A model generated the notes under the pieces. It made no database searches, was not told where the DNA came from, and saw only the letters and a list, made by a program, of their open reading frames with translations. From positions 1 through 49,406 of the forward strand of contig JAJEIP010000097.1 in the NCBI GenBank assembly GCA_022827885.1: DNA of 49,406 nt. The letters are read 5' to 3'. The DNA comes from Candidatus Poribacteria bacterium. GTDB lineage: Bacteria > Poribacteria > WGA-4E > WGA-3G. Within the stretch, counting starts at the first letter, position 1, and every line of letters starts with the position of its first letter. Positions 24,730 through 32,625 of this stretch are shown here, one piece after another. The position numbers were made by a program, and so were the translations under genes.

Positions 24730-25371
24730 ATGGATACTGTTTCATGGCTAAGTTACACTCTTCTCGGCGTATTTCACGGTATTAATCCGGGGATGGGATG
24801 GCTTTTTGCTGTCGCATTGGGCATGCAAGAAAAGCGGAGAAGTGCGGTTATCGGTGCGCTCTTCCCGATGGCACTCGGACACGCGATATCTATCGCAGTT
24901 GTGGTTTTCGTCATTGCCTTAGCACAGCAACAACTCCAAGAAGACGTGCTGCGTATCGCCTGTGCAACGGTGTTGTTTGGTTTTGGTGTGTATAAGTTTT
25001 TCCGAGCGCGGCATCCGAAATGGGTCGGGATGCGTGTTAATTTCAAAGACTTAACGATTTGGTCGTTCCTGATGGCCTCCGCACACGGGGCGGGTTTGAT
25101 GCTGGCACCGCTGCTATTACGCATGCCTGCTGCCGAAGCATCCGAGCACATGCATCACGCCCCTGCAAGCATGGCACACAACGCGACGATGTTATTGTCG
25201 GCAGTTGGGGTGCATACACTCAGCTTTTTCGTCGTGATGGGGATTGTAGCAATTATTGTTTACGAGGTCGTGGGACTTGCACTGCTCCGTAAGGCGTGGT
25301 TTAATATGGATCTGTTATGGTCTATCGCTTTGATGATTGCGGGTGTTGTTACGTTCTTCTGGAAACATTAA
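24730..25371 (+). CDS. Polytopic inner-membrane protein, unknown function
   Basis: 213 aa with five or six hydrophobic segments (about residues 6-28, 40-68, 72-90, 105-130, 150-180, 190-211). The N-terminus GVFHGINPGMGWLFAVAL and the repeated G-H or H-G pairs (ALGHAISIAV, ASAHGAGLMLAPLL) are typical of small-solute or metal exporters, and the loop EHMHHAPASMAH is His-rich. I cannot name the family; a metal or small-anion transporter is a guess. ATG 24730 has GGAAAG upstream (24715-24720). It converges with the nucleotidyltransferase gene across a strong palindrome. Confidence 0.7.
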   Translation: MDTVSWLSYTLLGVFHGINPGMGWLFAVALGMQEKRRSAVIGALFPMALGHAISIAVVVFVIALAQQQLQEDVLRIACATVLFGFGVYKFFRARHPKWVGMRVNFKDLTIWSFLMASAHGAGLMLAPLLLRMPAAEASEHMHHAPASMAHNATMLLSAVGVHTLSFFVVMGIVAIIVYEVVGLALLRKAWFNMDLLWSIALMIAGVVTFFWKH

Positions 25372-25427
25372 GAGACTTGTAGGAGAGGTTTTCACCCCAA
25401 CTTTTTCAGGAAGATCCCCTACCCCGG

Positions 25428-25451
25428 TAGGCGAGGTTTCCTAACCTCGCC
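25428..25451. repeat. GGCGAGGTT palindrome between convergent genes
   Basis: A 9-bp perfect stem GGCGAGGTT (25430-25438) and AACCTCGCC (25443-25451) with loop TCCT. Almost the same 25 bp occurs in the other orientation at 49376-49400. Its place between two convergent genes suits a bidirectional stop, although no long T-run follows. Confidence 0.7.
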
Positions 25452-25467
25452 GGGCTTCCTTGTTTTG

Positions 25468-26013
25468 CTAATCGTTCATCTGCTCAGCAAGCAACTTAAC
25501 GCCGAATTTCTTCTGCAGTGCTCGCATATCAGCAAAGTCTGTATCCTGCAACGTGTAGCCAGCGTGCGAACGGACTTGGTAATCCACTGACAAACATCGC
25601 ACTTCCCGCCCTCCAATAAGACCAACAGCACTCAACTCCGATTCGGTGATTACCCAATCGATTTCACCGGGACCGTAAATCGCGCCGCCTTCGGTAAGTT
25701 CGATGACATGGAAGTCGATCATTCCATGCAATCGATGTCCCATCACGAAGTTTCGATCCTTACGGTCGTCGGTATAAACGTCAACAAAACGGTGTTGATA
25801 GAGTGCCGCGGTGAGTATTGCTGAATCCTCCCATGAAATCATAATATCCAAATCCTGATGTTCCCGAGTGCATTCACCTAATAGCGCATCGACTCCCCAG
25901 CCGCCATCAATCCAGACTGTGATATCGAGTTTATCAAAGAGGTCAAAGAACCAGTGAACCATGTCAATAGTCATAGGACTTGCGCAAAAGGAAGATTGTG
26001 TTAAGTTTTGCAT
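25468..26013 (-). CDS. Nucleotidyltransferase (LinA / ANT(2'')-like fold)
   Basis: 181-aa protein of the aminoglycoside-2''-adenylyltransferase/lincosamide nucleotidyltransferase group. The key motif is intact: WIDGGWGVDALLG...REHQDLDI (residues about 35-58), giving the GG and D-x-D metal ligands of the DNA-polymerase-beta-like fold. Such proteins are widespread in environmental genomes and most do not confer resistance; the natural substrate is unknown. The start at ATG 26013 has no strong ribosome site, and ATGs a few codons inside (MTIDMVHWFF, about 25974) are possible. The next - strand gene lies 29 bp upstream, so co-transcription is likely. Confidence 0.8.
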   Translation of the reverse strand: MQNLTQSSFCASPMTIDMVHWFFDLFDKLDITVWIDGGWGVDALLGECTREHQDLDIMISWEDSAILTAALYQHRFVDVYTDDRKDRNFVMGHRLHGMIDFHVIELTEGGAIYGPGEIDWVITESELSAVGLIGGREVRCLSVDYQVRSHAGYTLQDTDFADMRALQKKFGVKLLAEQMND

Positions 26014-26042
26014 AGTTTAAATTTTTCACAGATAAAGCCAAC

Positions 26043-26705
26043 CTAATAGACTTTTTCCATTGGAATCAATTTAGCCCTGCCCGTTTCGTAATCTTCTATC
26101 CTCCGATCTAACTCTTCTGCAAATTCAGGTTGCATCTCTAGACCTTCATCTGGATTGTAATGGTAATCCTCCAAGGCAAGTTCCAAGAGTTCATAAGCGA
26201 CGAAAAACTCACGAAATGCAGCGTCCAACTGCTCCATGGAGGCGTTCTGTTCAAGCAACGCTGCGATCCGTCCGCGTACGACAAAGATCTCTTGGGTTAC
26301 GAGGTCAGGGAGCAGTTCTCGGAATTCGGTGGGGGACAGCTCAATAATTTTCTTATTTGGCATGGGGTCACTTTTAAGATAGACCCCCATCCTTCTATGG
26401 ATTCGCTCTTCAAGCGTTGTCTTCCGATTGGCGAGGATGTACTCGCGTTGCCGCTTGAGTTTTTTAGCAAGCGACGTATGTAGGTCGAGTCCTTTAAGTG
26501 GATCTTCCTCATATTCCTCAAACCAAAACCCCAGATCTTCAGTGTCGCCGTGAAAGTGAAAGAATTCCGCCTCCAGTGCCTCCTGAGTGCCATTTCTCGC
26601 CAGCAATTCGGCAAGTCGTTCTTGTGATTTGAAGAGTTCCTCGTTAACAAGGGTATGTAGCAACTCGCGGAATTCAACCGGGTTCATCTCCGTAATTTTT
26701 TTCAT
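26043..26705 (-). CDS. Unknown acidic helical protein made of two similar halves
   Basis: 220 aa, charged and predicted all-helical, with an internal duplication. Residues 1-90 (KITEMNPVEFRELLHTLVNEELF...EEYEEDPLKGLDLHTSLAKKL) and about 117-207 (KIIELSPTEFRELLPDLVTQEIF...EDYHYNPDEGLEMQPEFAEEL) align over their length. Shared landmarks are EFRELL-x2-LV, E-x-F, A-x-LL-x2-N and (E/D)Y-x2-(D/N)P-x-(K/E)GL(D/E). No signal, membrane or catalytic motif is seen. Single-copy versions may exist as small antitoxin- or regulator-like proteins, but I do not recognise the family. ATG 26705 is preceded by GGAGAGGAGTC. Confidence 0.7.
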   Translation of the reverse strand: MKKITEMNPVEFRELLHTLVNEELFKSQERLAELLARNGTQEALEAEFFHFHGDTEDLGFWFEEYEEDPLKGLDLHTSLAKKLKRQREYILANRKTTLEERIHRRMGVYLKSDPMPNKKIIELSPTEFRELLPDLVTQEIFVVRGRIAALLEQNASMEQLDAAFREFFVAYELLELALEDYHYNPDEGLEMQPEFAEELDRRIEDYETGRAKLIPMEKVY

Positions 26706-26822
26706 GACTCCTCTCCTTCGCTGGAATTGAGTATCTCCAGAACTTATTCTATTTCAGGTAGTGGAACCTGCTTCAATTCGCTAAACTTAAGCATTTAATA
26801 AATTTCCTTTATTTACATAACC

Positions 26823-27386
26823 TTAAAGTATTTTCAACGCCGCTTCGTATGTGTCTCTAACTAATTCTTGAACATCTGCCCGTAGTTTCTGCCAACTCCG
26901 TTGTAGTTTGGCTTTGACCCATAGTCTACCTTCATCGATTCCCATTCCGTGATGAATGTATGCTAAGTATAATAACGATGGGACATGTTCAATATGAGAC
27001 ATGGCATCAGCATTGGCAAGACACTCCCCCTCGGCACTCCGATGCTTCACTGTTACACTGGCTCGATGCGTTGCGATAGCCTCCTTGACGGCTTCCGTTT
27101 TTGCTTGTGGATAGCCGAAACGCTTGAGAAGTTTCTCCGCTTCAATGGGACCGTGAATATGATGGTCGGCATAGAGTGCCTTGTCCTTGATAGAGGCATA
27201 ATCGTGGAGTAATGCCGCAAACTCCATAATTTCAGGATTAGCATCAAAGCGTGGAGCGAGTTGTTTCGCGTTTTGAACGACTGGCAGGATATGATGCGTC
27301 CAAATATCGTAACCGAAGATATTGGTATCCGCGGCACACGCCTGTTCAACAATCTGCGCAACCTTGCTTTTTATAGTTTCAATCAT
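26823..27386 (-). CDS. HD-domain phosphohydrolase
   Basis: 187-aa metal-dependent HD-family protein. His31/His32 (WTHHILPV), His61-Asp62 (AALLHDYA), HHIHGP at 75-80 and a late Asp in ANADAMSHI give the H...HD...D ligand set. The family hydrolyses phosphate monoesters or diesters of nucleotides; the substrate here cannot be told. I use ATG 27386 (MIETIKSKVA), which has AGAAGG seven bases upstream; the longer start at 27449 would add 21 residues without any site. It is the first gene of a three-gene - strand group with the duplicated protein and the nucleotidyltransferase, though 117 bp separate it from the next. Confidence 0.82.
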   Translation of the reverse strand: MIETIKSKVAQIVEQACAADTNIFGYDIWTHHILPVVQNAKQLAPRFDANPEIMEFAALLHDYASIKDKALYADHHIHGPIEAEKLLKRFGYPQAKTEAVKEAIATHRASVTVKHRSAEGECLANADAMSHIEHVPSLLYLAYIHHGMGIDEGRLWVKAKLQRSWQKLRADVQELVRDTYEAALKIL

Positions 27387-27531
27387 AGGCGACCTTCTTT
27401 TGTTAGAGACGGGTACACAACGCATCCTCAACAACATTAAGCATATCACAAAACTGGCGTCAGAGCAACTGAAAGAATGGAAAAAAAGAGGAATATCGCG
27501 TCGTTATTTCTACGGATGCTGAAACGAAATC

Positions 27532-27560
27532 TTGCCTTTTTTCGGGATGTGTGCTATAAT
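27532..27560 (+). promoter_or_regulatory. Sigma-70-type promoter with extended -10 before the DUF4432 gene
   Basis: TTGCCT (27532-27537), 17-bp spacer, then TATAAT (27555-27560) preceded by TGC (extended -10). It lies about 115 bp before the likely start of the DUF4432 protein. It is the best consensus match in this gap. Confidence 0.6.
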
Positions 27561-27674
27561 TTCATTTTAGAAACGGAATACAGAAAGTTTAATCTATCTT
27601 CTTAACATAGGCTTGAAGGAAACGCCCTTGAATTGAAGCGATCAAGCTGCATCAGAAGAAAGGGGAACCTCAAT

Positions 27675-28763
27675 TTGATAAACTTATATGGAGCGACGTA
27701 TGACAGAATGCAACTGCTTCGCCACGTCGGAGATGTATCGCAAATTGCCCATGCCAAAATGTACCAATTAACGGATGGCAACGAAAAGGGCGTTGACGCT
27801 ATCGACTTCCGAACCGGTAGCGGTCTTAATTTCACCGTGCTGCCGAGTCGCGGTTTGGATGTATCGTATGCAGAATATCAGGGCATCCCGCTCTGTTGGC
27901 GTTCGAGTACAGGCGATGTCAGTCCTGCACATTATGAACCCGATGGGCTGGGGTGGCTACGGGGTTTTTATGGCGGCTTGCTGACAACTTGCGGTATGCG
28001 ACAAGTCGGTGTTCCCGGCGAAGATGACGATGAGGCCTTAGGGCTCCACGGCAGAGTCTCCCATATCCCTGCCAAGAACGTTTGGGTGGACAGCCGATGG
28101 GAAGGACAACGCTATATGCTATGGGCGCAGGGCAAGGTGAAAGAAACCGCTGCTTTGGGTGAACACCTCTCTCGCACGCGTAGAATTTGGACGGAATTAG
28201 GTTCGCGGACGTTGCATATTGAGGACATTGTAGAAAACTTGGGATACCAAGATTCACCGCACATGTACCTCTTCCATATTAATATCGGATTCCCAATCCT
28301 TACCCAAAACAGCGAATTGATTGCCCCTTCGTCACAAGTGACCCCGCGGGATGAACAAGCTGCCGCAAACCTAAACAATTATAATCTCTGCGAACCACCA
28401 ACTGTCGATTTTCAAGAAGAAGTTTTCTATCACGAAATGGAACCGGATGTTGATAATCACATTCACGTCGCGCTGGTAAACCGCAATTTTAACGGTGGAC
28501 AAGGTATCGGCGTATCGGTCCGCTACCACAAAACCCAGTTTCCACATTTTGTCCAGTGGAAGATGTGTGGCGAAGGCAGCTATGTGTTCGGTTTAGAACC
28601 CTCGAATTGCGGGGTAGAAGGCAGGGCAAAGGAACGCGAACGGGGGGCTTTACAATATATTGAACCCGGTGGCCGTAGGCACTATGAAGTCGAAATCGGT
28701 GTATTGGCTTCCAATGCGGAAATCGATGCACTCCAAGAAAAAATATCAAAAACTCAAAATTAA
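27675..28763 (+). CDS. DUF4432 family (aldose-epimerase-like) protein
   Basis: 362-aa cytosolic protein with the galactose-mutarotase-like beta-sandwich of DUF4432. Landmarks are GLNFTVLPSRGLDVSYAEYQGIPLCWRS, then LRGFYGGLLTTCGMRQVGVP, LGLHGRVSHIPA, DSPHMYLFHINIGFPIL and the C-terminal YVFGLEPSNCGVEGR. The His in LGLHGR and HINIGFP are the likely active-site residues. The family probably binds or mutarotates a sugar. The start is taken as TTG 27675, because AAAGGGGAA lies about 8 nt before and relatives begin at this point; an upstream TTG at 27633 is possible. A large lipoprotein gene follows after 59 bp. Confidence 0.85.
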   Translation: MINLYGATYDRMQLLRHVGDVSQIAHAKMYQLTDGNEKGVDAIDFRTGSGLNFTVLPSRGLDVSYAEYQGIPLCWRSSTGDVSPAHYEPDGLGWLRGFYGGLLTTCGMRQVGVPGEDDDEALGLHGRVSHIPAKNVWVDSRWEGQRYMLWAQGKVKETAALGEHLSRTRRIWTELGSRTLHIEDIVENLGYQDSPHMYLFHINIGFPILTQNSELIAPSSQVTPRDEQAAANLNNYNLCEPPTVDFQEEVFYHEMEPDVDNHIHVALVNRNFNGGQGIGVSVRYHKTQFPHFVQWKMCGEGSYVFGLEPSNCGVEGRAKERERGALQYIEPGGRRHYEVEIGVLASNAEIDALQEKISKTQN

Positions 28764-28822
28764 TACTATAAACCTGGTGCGGATACACCGATAGATTATC
28801 CCGCACCTCAGGAGAAACTATA

Positions 28823-30847
28823 ATGAAGAGATGTTTGGCTTTACCCCTGATTGCCTTCGCATTACTGGCAACGTTGATATTCGTTGGGTGCAGCGCGAAA
28901 GAGACGCCTCCAGTTCCAATCACTACCGAAGCACCTATCACACAACAAGAACCAGAAGAAAAACATGAAGAATCACAGACTATAGAACAAGATATCGATG
29001 AACACAGCGAATCGCCAGAGGAAACACACGAAGAACCACAGACAGCCGAAGAGGAAACGCATCGTGAAGTCGAATCTGAAGAAGCCATGCCACCGGTAGA
29101 GATTCCAGGTAGCAGTGTGCTGCATCTGATACCGGAACACATAGCCGGAATTATCTATTGTCCGAGTTTGAATGCGTTAAATGATCGGGTCAATATGTTA
29201 GCGATGGACTTGATGCCGACCGCTGAAAATCCGGAGATCATCGCCAAAATTTTAGCAGATACTTTCGGAGCTGGCTTTGAGAATCTGAGTGAATTGGAGG
29301 AAATTGGGCTGGACATGAATCAAGATTTTGCCATCTTCATGACCTCCTTGCACCCACACGATCTTTCCGCAACTGTGCATCTCACTGATCCTGGGGCTAT
29401 GAAACAGGTCATTGATGCCGAAAGCGAAGGCACGGCACCTATAGTGTATAACGGCGTAACCTATTGGAACGCTGCTGGTGGGGGCGGTAGTTTCGCCATC
29501 ATAGATAACATCCTCGTCTTTTCTCAGTCCTCTGAAGTGTGTGAAAACGTTATCGACACCTATAAAAAAACAAAATCCGCTGTCACAACCGATCCCGATT
29601 ATAGCACCTTCCTTACTGAGGTATCAGCAGGGACTGCCCAGCTCGCAGTCCACTTTAACCTTGAATCAATTGCGCCGCTGTTGAGCGTGGCACTTAAGGG
29701 TGAATCGGAAGCAATGAAGGACAGCCTTGAAAGCGATCCTGCAGCCATGGCGGCATCGCCCATCCTTGAAAGTATGTTCGTTGGCGCGATAGATTTTATT
29801 GAGCAGCTGAAATCTCTGAGTGCCACGCTGGAAGTAGAAGGCACCGATGTGAAACTCTCTCCATTTCTGAAGTTCCAGAGCAATGGTGGAATTCAGAAGG
29901 CGTTAAAAGGGATGGCTCCCAACGAATTAACCCTCCTTAGCGAACTCCCAAGCCCAGCATTTACGAACGGTGCTCTTCAGGGGAAACCCGAACTGATGAT
30001 TGAGATGAGCATGTTCTGGCTGAAAATACTCGCACAGGACTCCGACCCGGAACAGACTGAGATGCTGGCGTCCCTTACCAAACGGATGAACGACTTTTAC
30101 GAGGCTCTCGGTAAAGAATGGGCGTTCTCCATCAATTTTGGTAGTAGTATCCTCCCCGACTATTTAATTATCTATGAGTTGAGAGATAAACAAACGGCAA
30201 AAGCCTACATGGAAGAGGCGTTACTCAAACAACTCCAAGACTCAATGGCATTCGCTCGAAACATGATTGGTGATAGTGCCAATCTGGACATGTACAAAGG
30301 GGCATATCCAGGTGAACCCATGATGCATAACGGTGTTGAGATTAAAAGTTACGTCTTTCCAAATTTCGGTAGTGCATTCGGGACGATGCCACCCGAGGCT
30401 GCTGGGTTGATGCCACAGGAGTGGCACTGGTACTATGCTATTACTGATGATCACTTATTTATGGTGACGGGCAGCCCTGAACTCCTAAAGATGAACCTGG
30501 ATAACAGAGCGGGTGTCGCTACCGTCCCCAGTTTCTCTGGCGAACCGAGTTATGAAAAATTGGTCACGGCTTTAGGCTTGGAGAGTAACCTGTTTTTTGC
30601 TATTTCTCCAATGACCTTAGTTAAAAGTCTCCTACCGATTATTGCGAAGGTGGCGGATCCGAATGGTGCAGCCGCATTGCAAATGATGTCGGGCATGTTT
30701 ATGAATTTGCCAGAGAACTATAGCATCGGTTTTTCCGCGAAAGTCCAAGACGATGGCATCGGTGCGGAACTTCTGTTAACCCTCGGTGATTTCAGGCAAC
30801 TTATCCAAACCTTGGCGATGATGCAAGGTATGGGTCAGATGCAATAG
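28823..30847 (+). CDS. Large DUF3352-like lipoprotein with acidic linker
   Basis: 674 aa. A signal with lipobox-like FVGC (Cys about 23) is followed by a Glu/Thr-rich, probably disordered linker (residues 30-90, with repeated EETHEEPQT-like segments). A long domain follows with the style of DUF3352 proteins: PEHIAGIIYCPSLNALNDRV, then ...FMTSLHPHDLSATVHLTD, YWNAAGGGGSFAIIDNILVFSQS and later DDHLFMVTGSPELLKMN. Many alternating strand-helix units and two similar halves are suggested. It is probably anchored to a membrane facing the periplasm; function unknown. ATG 28823 follows CAGGAGAAAC. A strong intrinsic terminator follows. Confidence 0.75.
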   Translation: MKRCLALPLIAFALLATLIFVGCSAKETPPVPITTEAPITQQEPEEKHEESQTIEQDIDEHSESPEETHEEPQTAEEETHREVESEEAMPPVEIPGSSVLHLIPEHIAGIIYCPSLNALNDRVNMLAMDLMPTAENPEIIAKILADTFGAGFENLSELEEIGLDMNQDFAIFMTSLHPHDLSATVHLTDPGAMKQVIDAESEGTAPIVYNGVTYWNAAGGGGSFAIIDNILVFSQSSEVCENVIDTYKKTKSAVTTDPDYSTFLTEVSAGTAQLAVHFNLESIAPLLSVALKGESEAMKDSLESDPAAMAASPILESMFVGAIDFIEQLKSLSATLEVEGTDVKLSPFLKFQSNGGIQKALKGMAPNELTLLSELPSPAFTNGALQGKPELMIEMSMFWLKILAQDSDPEQTEMLASLTKRMNDFYEALGKEWAFSINFGSSILPDYLIIYELRDKQTAKAYMEEALLKQLQDSMAFARNMIGDSANLDMYKGAYPGEPMMHNGVEIKSYVFPNFGSAFGTMPPEAAGLMPQEWHWYYAITDDHLFMVTGSPELLKMNLDNRAGVATVPSFSGEPSYEKLVTALGLESNLFFAISPMTLVKSLLPIIAKVADPNGAAALQMMSGMFMNLPENYSIGFSAKVQDDGIGAELLLTLGDFRQLIQTLAMMQGMGQMQ

Positions 30848-30856
30848 GTCCTATCT

Positions 30857-30895
30857 AACTCACCTACAATTCGATTGTAGGTGAGTTTTTATATT
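30857..30895 (+). terminator. Strong intrinsic terminator after the DUF3352-like gene
   Basis: A perfect 14-bp stem (AACTCACCTACAAT / ATTGTAGGTGAGTT) with TCG loop at 30857-30887 is followed by TTTTATATTTT. It ends the DUF4432-lipoprotein transcript. Confidence 0.9.
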
Positions 30896-31181
30896 TTACC
30901 CAAGTTGCCTTCTCTGTAGCACGATACAAAAAATCCGATAAAATGCTAAAGTATGATGTCCTTTTCAAGCAAAATTAGCAATTTCTGTGTCAATAATTTG
31001 CTTTTCCCGAAAAATGTGACCTGATTTATAGTTAGATATAGACTTAATTTTTTTCTTTTTTCTTGAAAAAAAGTAAAATTGATTTATTATAACTATATAA
31101 CCTTAAGTTGCTACTTAGGGCGTTATAAGGGTTTGAACAAATTTTATTGAACGGCATTGTCTCACTGAGGGGGAAAGGCTC
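30896..31181. other. AT-rich gene-free region before the porin gene
   Basis: About 290 bp without a supportable gene on either strand. It is rich in A and T and holds long T and A runs (31047-31075). A candidate promoter in the + direction is TTGAAA (31063-31068), 16 bp, TATTAT (31085-31090). The roughly 90-nt leader after it includes a G-rich stretch, GAGGGGGAAAGG (31168-31179), that serves as ribosome site. Confidence 0.5.
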
Positions 31182-32519
31182 GTGCACAAATACGAAAGTT
31201 TCATGAACTGTTTTCTTATAAAAGATCGAAAATATCAATATATCTTCGGCTTCAGCATTGCGATTTTGCTAATCGTTTCTTCTTATGCCATCGCTGATAC
31301 AACCGAAGATATAGAAGAGGCCGTTGAGGCTCCGGCACCTAAGAAGAGTCCCATTAAAGTCGGCGGTGCAATGCGGGCGAATTACATCTATGGCAGTTAC
31401 GTCGATCAAGGACGAGGCGAAAAAATCGGAGATGTTGACCTTGAGATCTTACGCCTCAATGCCGACTTGGACTATAACAACATCATTGGCAGATTTGAAT
31501 ACCGGTGGTATCCCAGGTATTTCGGAGGGACTCACGGTTACAGCATGATACATACAGCGTGGTTAGGCTATAAGCTCAGTGATTCTGGCACACTTAAAGC
31601 GGGTATTGTGCGGGTTCCCTTCGGACCGACCGCCTATGGTGTTTCTACAAGTTGGTTCTTTGACCAGCATTTTTATGTCGGGCTCGCCGACGATATGGAC
31701 TTAGGAATCAGATGGAGTGACACTCTTGATAAACTGACACTTGATGTGGCCTATTATCCGATGAGCGAACCCCAAACATTTGGGGGTAGTTTGGCGAGTT
31801 CACGCTACAGTTATGACATCGTCAAGTGGGAAGAACAAGCAGATGCAAAAGGAGACGTCGAATGGGGTGCCGGCGAAAACGGGTATGATGAACAACATCA
31901 ATTTAATCTTCGTGCAATCTACGCACTTGAAAATATCGCAGATGTTGGTGTATCACTGCAATTCGGACTGTTGAAGGGAACAAATGTGGGCAACGATGAC
32001 AATGGTAACCACTACGCATTTTCCGCACACATGAAGAATTCCTTCGCAGATTTCACGCTCTTTTCGCAATTCTCTTATTACGCGCATAATATCACTGACG
32101 ATACACCTTGGGGGACTGGCGACCTAATTCCGATGGGGGCTTACGACTTCGCCTGGCCCATCGCCTCAAATGGATTAATACCGGCACTATCGCTGCGTTA
32201 CGGTGGTATCGACACCTCAGGTGTCTCATGGATTGACAGTGTCACGCCCTACGTGGAGTGGAGCACTATCATGAAAACGGTGGAAGACTACAATGCTAGT
32301 ACTCTTGTGACACTTGGAGCGAGCTGGACGGTTTTTGGGGCGCTCTATGTATATACTGATGTAGGACTTTCCGATGGCAACTTTTTTGTTGGGAACAAGA
32401 CAAGTGATGGCGAGAAAGAAGGCTACGGTAATATCTACGATGGTGCCGGTGACTTCGGTGCTAATGGAAATAACGCCTGGAATTTGCGACTTAACTTTAA
32501 CTTCGGTTATTATTTCTAA
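31182..32519 (+). CDS. Outer-membrane porin (OprO/OprP-like beta-barrel)
   Basis: 445-aa outer-membrane protein. After a signal peptide (hydrophobic FSIAILLIVSSYAIA) and an acidic/Pro-rich spacer, alternating aromatic strands follow to the end (for example RFEYRWYPRYFGG, SGTLKAGIVRVPFGP, LRLNFNFGYYF). The last residue is Phe, as the barrel-assembly machinery prefers. The order GGAMRANYIYGSY...DLEILRLNADL...FEYRWYP...G.VRVPFGP resembles phosphate-selective or related porins. The start GTG 31182 follows GAGGGGGAAAGG. A nearer start at ATG 31203 would leave a more usual signal peptide length. A BCCT transporter follows, so it may serve the same solute. Confidence 0.85.
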   Translation: MHKYESFMNCFLIKDRKYQYIFGFSIAILLIVSSYAIADTTEDIEEAVEAPAPKKSPIKVGGAMRANYIYGSYVDQGRGEKIGDVDLEILRLNADLDYNNIIGRFEYRWYPRYFGGTHGYSMIHTAWLGYKLSDSGTLKAGIVRVPFGPTAYGVSTSWFFDQHFYVGLADDMDLGIRWSDTLDKLTLDVAYYPMSEPQTFGGSLASSRYSYDIVKWEEQADAKGDVEWGAGENGYDEQHQFNLRAIYALENIADVGVSLQFGLLKGTNVGNDDNGNHYAFSAHMKNSFADFTLFSQFSYYAHNITDDTPWGTGDLIPMGAYDFAWPIASNGLIPALSLRYGGIDTSGVSWIDSVTPYVEWSTIMKTVEDYNASTLVTLGASWTVFGALYVYTDVGLSDGNFFVGNKTSDGEKEGYGNIYDGAGDFGANGNNAWNLRLNFNFGYYF

Positions 32520-32544
32520 TCGGTTACGCGACCTTTCAGTGGGT

Positions 32545-32595
32545 GTGCGCGTTTCGTAAGCGTGCACGCCGTTCCGTGCGCGGTTGAAAAACCGC
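32545..32595 (+). promoter_or_regulatory. Two RNA hairpins between porin and BCCT genes
   Basis: First, a 10-bp stem with two G-U pairs at 32545-32567 (GTGCGCGTTT against AAGCGTGCAC). Second, GCGGTT-GAAA-AACCGC at 32580-32595, a perfect stem with a GNRA tetraloop. Neither is followed by a U-run. They could stabilise or set the ratio of the two messages. Confidence 0.45.
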
Positions 32596-32625
32596 CAAAT
32601 CAACTCTAAAAGGAGAATTTTGAAA

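Noticed and set aside
25468-26013. Antibiotic resistance gene
   Set aside because: Only fold-level similarity to LinA/ANT(2'') proteins; no close match to a known resistance enzyme can be claimed from sequence alone.
30896-31181. Riboswitch before the porin gene
   Set aside because: The region is AT-rich with only weak structure; no known aptamer pattern was recognised.
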